From positions 1,054,001 to 1,118,000 of the forward strand of contig CBDDIP010000002.1 of assembly GCA_965229005.1 (NCBI GenBank): DNA of 64,000 nucleotides, in the 5' to 3' direction. The stretch comes from CBDDIP01 sp965229005. Its GTDB lineage: Bacteria; Actinomycetota; Acidimicrobiia; Acidimicrobiales; Ilumatobacteraceae. Of this stretch, positions 58,432 through 64,000 are shown in pieces. The notes under the pieces were generated by a model. The model was not told where the DNA came from. It saw only the letters and a program-made list of their open reading frames with translations, and did no database searches. Made by a program: the position numbers and the translations under genes. The number at the start of each line of letters is the position of its first letter. Positions within the stretch are counted from its first letter, which is position 1.

Positions 58432-60037
58432 GCTGCCGCCGTGATGTCAACCAGGCTCGGCCCGGCACGTGCCAGGCGGCGGCGAGCACGACGAACATCA
58501 GCAGCACGAACGGCTTGTCGCCGATCTTCGAGTACCAGGTGCGGAAGTCGCGCAGGTCGACGGTGCGGATGATCACCGCCTGATCGCTGACCGCGGTGCG
58601 CTGGAACACGTCGCCGTCGGGGGAGATGAACGCGCTGAACCCCGTGGGTGCGGCCTGCACCACCCAACGGTTCTGCTCCAGCGCACGCAACCGCGACGAT
58701 GCGATCTGCTGGCTCTGCAGGATCGTCCAGGTGTAGCTGGAGCCGTTGGTCGGGTTGATGATCAACGATGCCCCGTGGGACACGCCGTCGTTGCCGCGCC
58801 CACCGAAGAAGACCTCCCACGAGATCACGACCCCGATGCGCACGTCCTGATCGGCGCCGCCGATCCTCGTCGTGACATCGAGGTAGGCGGGCCCGGTGCC
58901 GGCAACGGCGTCGCGAGGCACGAGATCGGTCGGCGCGCCGAGTGCGTGCAGCAGGCTGCGCAACGGCATGTACTCGCCGAACGGAACGCGGCGCACCTTC
59001 TCGTACCGGCTGACGACCTCGCCGTCGGGCGTCACCACCACCTGCGCGTTGAGGAAGTGGTCGCCGTTGTCGGCTTCCTCCGTGATGCCCACCGCGAACG
59101 GGGCACCGATCCGCTTCGCCTCGGCGGCGATCTCCTGGCGCTCCTGGCTCGTGGCGAACTGGTCGACGTCGACCACGTTCTCCGGCCAGACGACGAGGTC
59201 GACGGAGCCGGGTTCGATGGCGGCGGTCGCCCGGAGGTGGCGTTCGGTGACGAGGCGCGAGTCGCCGTCCACCGCATGCGTGCCCTGCGGCCCGCCGCCC
59301 TGCACGACGGCGATGCGCAGCGACAGCGACTTCACGTCCTGTCCGACGTCTCCACTGGCCAACGCGCTCAGGGGAACGAGCAGGATGGCGACGAGGAACG
59401 CCAGCACGCCGTGCGGTTGGCCCTTGGAGCCGGCCCCACGCGACCGTGCGAGCGCCGGCACGAACGGCGACGGGCCGGCCAACGCGAAGCCGATCTGCAA
59501 CACCACCCACGTCAGCAGCACGGCCCCACCGATGCGCACCACCCCGGCCAACGGTCCGGCGGCCTGGCCGATCGGCAGCGACGCGAGCGGCACGCCACCG
59601 AACGGGAAGCAGAAGCGCAACGCCTCGGCGATCGTGTGCGCGGCCGGCCGGCCGATCACCCGCCACGGGCCGCGCGGTGCGACGAACGCGGCGACGGCGT
59701 GGAACCCGGCGAACATCGCCGCGGCGACGAGGTAGCCGGGTGCGGTGAGGAACCACATCCAGGCCAGCCCGGGGTACAGCCAGGCGGCGGCGAACAACCA
59801 GCCGCGGGCGGCGCGTTGGCGCCCGGTGGGGAACTCGCCGAGCGACGCTTCGAACAGCGCGATGCCGATGAACGCCAGCGGCCAGAACCCCCACGGTGGC
59901 AACGCCAGCGCGGTGAGCAACCCACCGGCCACCGCCATCGCGCCACGCTTCGGTTGGCGCGCTGGGCGAGTCGGCCGCGATCGCGTCGACGTCGACGCGG
60001 CCGGCTCGGTTTCCTGCGCCACCTCGTCAGCCGACAT
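58409..60037 (-). CDS. lnt: Apolipoprotein N-acyltransferase Lnt, with Ser at the nucleophile position
   Basis: The protein has 542 residues. Several N-terminal membrane helices (GGLLTALALPPWGFWPLAFIGIALFEA is one region, cut) precede a nitrilase-like periplasmic domain and a final helix (PFVLLMFVVLAAAWHV). The catalytic Glu is in VVWPENVVDV and the Lys in SRYEKVRRVPFGEYMP. The third position, normally Cys in an ICWE or ICYE string, reads VISWEVFF, with Ser406. Lnt adds the third acyl chain to lipoproteins. With Ser the mechanism may be altered or lost, or this may be a subgroup feature. The window does encode lipoproteins (32003, 60135). Confidence 0.85.
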   Translation of the reverse strand: MSADEVAQETEPAASTSTRSRPTRPARQPKRGAMAVAGGLLTALALPPWGFWPLAFIGIALFEASLGEFPTGRQRAARGWLFAAAWLYPGLAWMWFLTAPGYLVAAAMFAGFHAVAAFVAPRGPWRVIGRPAAHTIAEALRFCFPFGGVPLASLPIGQAAGPLAGVVRIGGAVLLTWVVLQIGFALAGPSPFVPALARSRGAGSKGQPHGVLAFLVAILLVPLSALASGDVGQDVKSLSLRIAVVQGGGPQGTHAVDGDSRLVTERHLRATAAIEPGSVDLVVWPENVVDVDQFATSQERQEIAAEAKRIGAPFAVGITEEADNGDHFLNAQVVVTPDGEVVSRYEKVRRVPFGEYMPLRSLLHALGAPTDLVPRDAVAGTGPAYLDVTTRIGGADQDVRIGVVISWEVFFGGRGNDGVSHGASLIINPTNGSSYTWTILQSQQIASSRLRALEQNRWVVQAAPTGFSAFISPDGDVFQRTAVSDQAVIIRTVDLRDFRTWYSKIGDKPFVLLMFVVLAAAWHVPGRAWLTSRRQLRLPASP

Positions 60038-60053
60038 CGCCCGGCGACGCTAC

Positions 60054-60110
60054 CCAAACCTGCACGGGGTGGAGGGTTTGGTGCTCGCCCGGGTGTGCCT
60101 GCAACCCTCC
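60054..60110 (-). promoter_or_regulatory. Two mutually exclusive inverted repeats in the sortase-lnt intergenic region
   Basis: On the minus-strand RNA, GGAGGGTT (60110-60103) can pair with AACCCTCC (60078-60071), and CCAAACC (60081-60075) with GGTTTGG (60060-60054). The two stems share bases 60075-60078, so only one can form. It looks like an attenuator-type switch or a terminator of the heme operon ahead of lnt. Confidence 0.35.
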
Positions 60111-60134
60111 GCTCGTGCCGATCCGTCTCGGCGA

Positions 60135-60782
60135 CTACGGGGCTTGCGTGAGGTGGACGACGATGCGCTCCTTGGTGGAGTGCGGGGGGTGGCAGGCGAA
60201 CAGCGTGGCCGTGTGGGCACGGCTCTGGTCGACGATCCACACCGCGTCGGGCTTGACGATCTCGATCGAGTCGACGAGGTAGGTGAACGTGCCATCGACC
60301 GTCGTGAAGATGACCTGGTCGCCGGCGACCAGCTTGTCCAGGTTCCGGAACGGGTGGTCGTGGCTGACGCGATGGCCGGCGACGACCACGTTGCCGAGCT
60401 GACCGGGCATCGCCGTGCCGGGCCAGTGCCCGGGGGCGACGTCGAGCGTGGTCAGCGAGACGCCTTCGAGCATCTGCTTGTCCACGCCGATGGCCGGGAT
60501 CTGGATGCGACCGAGGTCGACGTACGGCTCCTCGATGTTCTCGTCGACCGGGGCCGCGAGGGGAACGGGCAGCGGCGCTTCGGTGGTGGTCGGAGCCTCG
60601 GTGCTCGTCGCCGCGATCTCCGTCGTCGAGGTGACCGCCACCGTGGTCGTCGGTGCGATCGAGGTGGACGTGGTGGCGACCGACGACGCGCCCTCGCTGC
60701 CACCATCGCTGCCACCACACGCCGCGAACACCGGAACGAAGGCGGCGAGCATCATCCACCGACGCACACCCATGCACGTCAT
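60135..60782 (-). CDS. Sortase-like lipoprotein at the end of the heme operon
   Basis: The protein has 215 residues. The signal peptide ends in a lipobox-like VFAACGG, followed by a Ser/Thr-rich linker and a sortase domain (~90-215). Catalytic residues are His137 in VVAGHRVSHDHPF, Cys197 in TLFACHPPH and Arg206 in KERIVV. Being anchored by a lipid rather than a membrane helix is unusual for sortases. The ATG at 60782 overlaps the hemY stop (ATGA); a second ATG at 60773 would give a shorter signal peptide and is equally plausible. It differs clearly from the class E-like sortase at 11808. Confidence 0.82.
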   Translation of the reverse strand: MTCMGVRRWMMLAAFVPVFAACGGSDGGSEGASSVATTSTSIAPTTTVAVTSTTEIAATSTEAPTTTEAPLPVPLAAPVDENIEEPYVDLGRIQIPAIGVDKQMLEGVSLTTLDVAPGHWPGTAMPGQLGNVVVAGHRVSHDHPFRNLDKLVAGDQVIFTTVDGTFTYLVDSIEIVKPDAVWIVDQSRAHTATLFACHPPHSTKERIVVHLTQAP

Positions 60783-62122
60783 TGTGCCAGCTGGGCTCCG
60801 AGAACGGCCGTCGCCGCCTGCTGGCCGGAGCGCACGCACGCCGGGATGCCGATGCCGTGGTAGCTCGCTCCGGCCAGCGCGAGGCCGGGCGGCAGTGCCT
60901 GCTCGGCCCGTGCGACGAGGTCGGCGTGGTGCGGCCGGTACTGGGGAAACGCGTCGGCCCAGCGCGAGATGCGCACCGCCGAGGGCTGCAGGTCGAGCCC
61001 GAGGTGGCGCCCCGTGTCGTCGATCGCGGCGCGCAGGATCTGCTCGTCGTCGAGGTGCAGCACCGGCAGTCCGTCGCGTCCGAGCGAGATGCGCAGCAGC
61101 ACCTGGCCGGGCAGCTGCCAGTGCGCCCACTTCTGCGAGCCGAACGAGGCTGCGGTCACCAGCCGCTGCTGCGGCTTGGGGACGAGGTAGCCGCTCATCC
61201 CGGCGAGGCGCTCCGGCCAATCGGATGCCGGCACCGCGAGGGTGACGAGCGCGACCTCGGCGGTGGGGATCGAGGCGATGGCCGACGCGGCTTCACCTGC
61301 CTCGGCGCGCAGCAGATCGGCGGCAGCCCGCGCCGGGCAGGCGAGCACGACGGCGTCGACCGACAGATCATCGACCCGCCATCCGGCACCGTCACGTTCG
61401 ATTCGTGCGACCTCCGTGCCCAGCTGCATCGTCGCGCCGGCTGCGCCGGCGGCCCCGGCCACCGCGTCGGCGAACGCGCCCATGCCCTGATCCGGCGAGT
61501 AGAAGATCGGTCCACTCGGTGCCGGTGGGCGATGCCGTGCGGCCATCAGCACGCTGCGCGATCGGCCGGCGAGCTCGGCGATCTGCGGGACGGCGGCCAG
61601 GCTGAAGCGGTCGGTGTCGGCGGCGTAGATGCTGCCGACGAGCGGGTCGACGAGACGCACCTGCACCTCGTCGCCGAAGCGCGCGCGCACGTAGCCGCCG
61701 AGGCTGTCGGCGTCCAGTGACGTGCGGCGGCGGAACGGCTCGGTCGCGGCGCGCAGCTTGCCGCCGGTGGACAGCAGCCGCGACTTCGCCAGGGCGAGCA
61801 CGTCGGTGGGCATGCCGAGCAGCAAGCCCTCGGGGATCGCGTGCATCCGCTGCCACCACACGGCCGCCTTGGCGACCTGGGGGGAGACGAGGTGCTCGTC
61901 GAGCCCGACGGTGCGCGCCAGCGCGGTGGCCCACGGAACGCGGGCGAGGAACGCGTCGGCGCCTTCGTCGATCGCGGCGTGCCCGGCGAACGGCGAGGTG
62001 CGGATCTTGCCGCCCCACCGGTCGCCGCCCTCCAGCACGGTGACCTCGTGGCCGGCAGTTGCCAACGCGTGCGCCGCGGACAGGCCGGCGATGCCGCCCC
62101 CGACCACCGCCACTCGCGTCAT
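60779..62122 (-). CDS. hemY: Protoporphyrinogen/coproporphyrinogen oxidase HemY type
   Basis: The protein has 447 residues. The FAD dinucleotide motif VVGGGIAGLSAAHAL opens the protein, followed by EGGDRWGGKIRT and DEGADAFLAR. PLVGSIYAADTDRFSLAAVP is the family middle motif, and LALAGASYHGIGIPACVRSGQQAA the C-terminal FAD motif. It oxidises coproporphyrinogen III or protoporphyrinogen IX. In Gram-positive bacteria this type serves the coproporphyrin-dependent route. It is coupled to hemH upstream and the sortase downstream by ATGA overlaps. Confidence 0.94.
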   Translation of the reverse strand: MTRVAVVGGGIAGLSAAHALATAGHEVTVLEGGDRWGGKIRTSPFAGHAAIDEGADAFLARVPWATALARTVGLDEHLVSPQVAKAAVWWQRMHAIPEGLLLGMPTDVLALAKSRLLSTGGKLRAATEPFRRRTSLDADSLGGYVRARFGDEVQVRLVDPLVGSIYAADTDRFSLAAVPQIAELAGRSRSVLMAARHRPPAPSGPIFYSPDQGMGAFADAVAGAAGAAGATMQLGTEVARIERDGAGWRVDDLSVDAVVLACPARAAADLLRAEAGEAASAIASIPTAEVALVTLAVPASDWPERLAGMSGYLVPKPQQRLVTAASFGSQKWAHWQLPGQVLLRISLGRDGLPVLHLDDEQILRAAIDDTGRHLGLDLQPSAVRISRWADAFPQYRPHHADLVARAEQALPPGLALAGASYHGIGIPACVRSGQQAATAVLGAQLAQ

Positions 62123-63051
62123 GACCCAGCGGCCTCGATCACGCGCGCGGCGAGCGCGGCCATCACGGTCGGGTCGTCGTTGACGCACGCCGTTCGGTCG
62201 AAGCGCAGTCCGCGTTCGCTGGCGCGCTTGGATGCTTCGATGTCGAGGTCGTAGAGCACCTCGAGGTGATCGGACACGAAGCCGACTGCGCTGACCACGA
62301 GACCGTGCTCGTCGCTTCCGTCGTGCTCGCTCGCGGCGAGCTCGTCGATCACCTGCAGGATGTCCGGTCCGAGCCACGGCTCCGGGGTGCGGCCGGCGCT
62401 CTGCCAGGCGATGCCCCAGCTGTTCCAGCTCGGCAGACCGACCTCGGCGGCCACGGCCTCGGCGGTGGCGCGCAGCTGATCGGGATACGGGTCGCCGCTG
62501 GTGAGGATGCGCTGCGGCAGCGAGTGCGCCGTGAACAGCACCTTGGTGTGCTCGGGCATCGCCGCCAGGCGGGTGCGCAGGTCGTCGGCGACGAAGCGCA
62601 CGAAGGCCGGCTCGGTGGCCCAGCTGTCGATGCCGTGGACGGTGATGCCATGAGGCTCGGCCGCCTCACGGGTGCGCTTGAGGTACTCACCAACCGAGAA
62701 GGCCGAGTAGTGCGGCGCGAGCACGAGCCCGACGATCTGCGTGAAGCCCTGTGCGGCCAGCGCGTCGACCGCCGCCTCGATCTTCGGTTCGGCGTGCTTC
62801 AGACCGAGCGCGACGCGGAAGCGGCCGGGCTGCGCGGTGTCGAGCGCGTCCTGCAGTGCGGCGCGCTGCGCATCGGTGCGCGCGGCGAGCGGCGACGTGC
62901 CGCCCAGCGCGTCGTAGCGCGCGGTGAGATCCGCCAGCTGGGCCGGCTCCGGCGGACGGCCGCGCCGGATGTCGGTGTAGTAGGGGAGGATGTCGTCGCG
63001 GGTGCGCGGCGTGCCGTACGCCATCAGCAGGACAGCGATCTGCTCGCTCAT
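62119..63051 (-). CDS. hemH: Ferrochelatase HemH (coproporphyrin ferrochelatase type)
   Basis: The protein has 310 residues: AVLLMAYGTPRTRDDILPYYTDIRRG at the start (cut region), YDALGGTSPLAART, then GLVLAPHYSAFSVGEY with the metal-site His, LFTAHSLPQRI and VVSAVGFVSDHLEVLYDLDIEA. It inserts Fe2+ into the porphyrin. The ATG at 63051 overlaps the hemE stop (ATGA). Order hemE-hemH-hemY matches coproporphyrin-dependent clusters. Confidence 0.95.
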   Translation of the reverse strand: MSEQIAVLLMAYGTPRTRDDILPYYTDIRRGRPPEPAQLADLTARYDALGGTSPLAARTDAQRAALQDALDTAQPGRFRVALGLKHAEPKIEAAVDALAAQGFTQIVGLVLAPHYSAFSVGEYLKRTREAAEPHGITVHGIDSWATEPAFVRFVADDLRTRLAAMPEHTKVLFTAHSLPQRILTSGDPYPDQLRATAEAVAAEVGLPSWNSWGIAWQSAGRTPEPWLGPDILQVIDELAASEHDGSDEHGLVVSAVGFVSDHLEVLYDLDIEASKRASERGLRFDRTACVNDDPTVMAALAARVIEAAGS

Positions 63052-64000
63052 CGTGCGGTTGCCTCGTGGACGCGATTGGCGACGGCGGTGAGCACGTCGG
63101 GGTCGGTGCTCGGCTGCACGCCGTGCCCGAGGTTGAAGATGTGACCGGGATGCCCGCCGTTGTCGGCGAGCACGTCGTCGGTGCCCGCCAGGGCGACCGC
63201 AGTGCCGGCCAGCACGAGTGCCGGATCGAGGTTCCCCTGCACGACGAGATCCGCGCCCATGCGCCGGCGCGCGGCGGCGATCGAGGTGCGCCAGTCGAGT
63301 CCCAGGATGCGCGGGCCGGCGGCGTGCATCAGCTCCAGCAGGTGGTCGCAGCCGATGCCGTAGTGGATGCCCGGCGCATCGGGGAAGCGCTCGGTGATCG
63401 CCGCGAAGACGGCGGTGGAGTGCGGCAGCACGAGACGCTCGTACACGCTGGGGCTCAACGCGCCGGCCCACGAGTCGAACAGCTGGAACGCCCTCGCCCC
63501 GTTGGCCAGCTGCGAGCTGATCGATTCGATGGCGTGCTGCGTCAGGCGCTCCATCAGCGCGGTCCAGAGCCCGAGGTCGGTGTGCATCAGCTGCTTGGTG
63601 TGCTCGTAGGTGCGGCTCGGCCGGCCCTCCACGAGATAGCTCGCCACCGTGAACGGGGCGCCGGCGAACGCCAGCAGTGGCACCTCGGGCGGGAGCTCGG
63701 CCGCCAGCAGCTGCACCGTTTCGAGCACGTACGGCGTGTCGGCGGCGGCATCGAAGGGGCGCAGGCGGTCCAGGTCGGCGCCGGAACGGATCGGGGTGGT
63801 GCAGACGGGCCCGGTGCCAGGGGCGATGTCGATGCCGAAGCCGACGGCGTGGGCCGGCACGACGATGTCGCTGTACAGGACGGCCGCATCGACGCCGTAC
63901 CGGCGGACGGGCTGCAAGGTCAGCTCGGCGGCGCGAGCAGGCTCCTTGATCGCCTCGAGCATGCTCCCTTCGCCGCGTTGGGCACGGTACTCGGGCAGGG
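63048..64000 (-). CDS. hemE: Uroporphyrinogen decarboxylase HemE (5' end outside window)
   Basis: The visible part has 317 codons and the frame stays open to the window edge (LPEYRAQRG lies before the internal Met at 63962). AVLYSDIVVPAHAVG contains the catalytic Asp, and PLLAFAGAPFTVASYLVEG with FDSWAGALSP and GIHYGIGCDHLLE follow, ending in NLGHGVQPSTDPDVL. The N-terminal RRPVWLMRQAGR motif must lie outside. It converts uroporphyrinogen III to coproporphyrinogen III and opens the heme operon seen here. Confidence 0.95.
   Translation of the reverse strand, partial: LPEYRAQRGEGSMLEAIKEPARAAELTLQPVRRYGVDAAVLYSDIVVPAHAVGFGIDIAPGTGPVCTTPIRSGADLDRLRPFDAAADTPYVLETVQLLAAELPPEVPLLAFAGAPFTVASYLVEGRPSRTYEHTKQLMHTDLGLWTALMERLTQHAIESISSQLANGARAFQLFDSWAGALSPSVYERLVLPHSTAVFAAITERFPDAPGIHYGIGCDHLLELMHAAGPRILGLDWRTSIAAARRRMGADLVVQGNLDPALVLAGTAVALAGTDDVLADNGGHPGHIFNLGHGVQPSTDPDVLTAVANRVHEATAR

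Overview
The window is a gene-dense stretch of high-GC DNA. Almost every base is coding, many genes start with GTG, and stop/start codons repeatedly overlap by 1 or 4 nt. Mycofactocin genes, a class E-like sortase, a HelD-type RNA polymerase remodeller, DUF4242 and DUF4287 proteins and secreted proteins built from tandem beta repeats point to an actinobacterium. A member of the Acidimicrobiia (Ilumatobacter-like) is my best guess, inferred from gene content only. I see no rRNA, tRNA, CRISPR array, phage or plasmid region, and no gene-free gap longer than about 130 bp.

Left part (1-24 kb): the 3' end of a LuxR/AAA regulator is followed by a complete IS481-family element inserted exactly at its stop codon. 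Then come DUF4242 and DJ-1/PfpI proteins, a HAD-membrane-GH18 fusion coupled to an SDR oxidoreductase, and an ArsR regulator with a monooxygenase-like partner under a visible operator/promoter. An ABC-2 exporter pair, an FtsX-like permease, a sortase, a GT2/double-methyltransferase pair, an FadH/OYE-type oxidoreductase, an acyltransferase-SGNH protein and a large secreted repeat protein follow.

Mycofactocin block (22.8-27.9 kb): a patatin-like protein, mftA (38-aa precursor), mftB, mftC and plsY lie head to tail on the minus strand. The OYE-like oxidoreductase 5 kb downstream resembles a family associated with mycofactocin. mftD, mftE and mftF are not in this window.

Centre (28-41 kb): HelD-like ATPase, HxlR regulator divergent from an acyl-CoA dehydrogenase, a lipoprotein, a lamin-tail-domain surface protein with a PEF/PEP-CTERM-like C-terminus, purU, and two tandem FtsX-like permeases of identical length.

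Nicotinate block (41.2-50.7 kb): two convergent operons carry nicotinamidase, an amino-acid-synthesis-family protein and an enamidase-like amidohydrolase on the plus strand, and a molybdenum hydroxylase (FAD subunit plus fused 2Fe-2S/Mo subunit), a 6-hydroxynicotinate-reductase-like iron-sulfur protein, a UPF0280 protein and a MarR regulator on the minus strand. Together they fit nicotinamide/nicotinate breakdown by the reductive (Eubacterium barkeri-like) route.

Right part (50.8-64 kb): a GAF-PP2C phosphatase, small genes separated by two copies of a 45-bp palindromic repeat, a GT4-methyltransferase-alpha/alpha-barrel operon, aldose epimerase and dtd sharing a very compact divergent promoter, lnt with serine where the nucleophilic cysteine is expected, and a hemE-hemH-hemY operon that ends in a lipoprotein sortase.

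A recurring regulatory theme is a -10-like hexamer (mostly TAC-GAT, TACCGT or CACGAT type) placed 6-8 nt before the start codon, which suggests that many genes here make leaderless transcripts.
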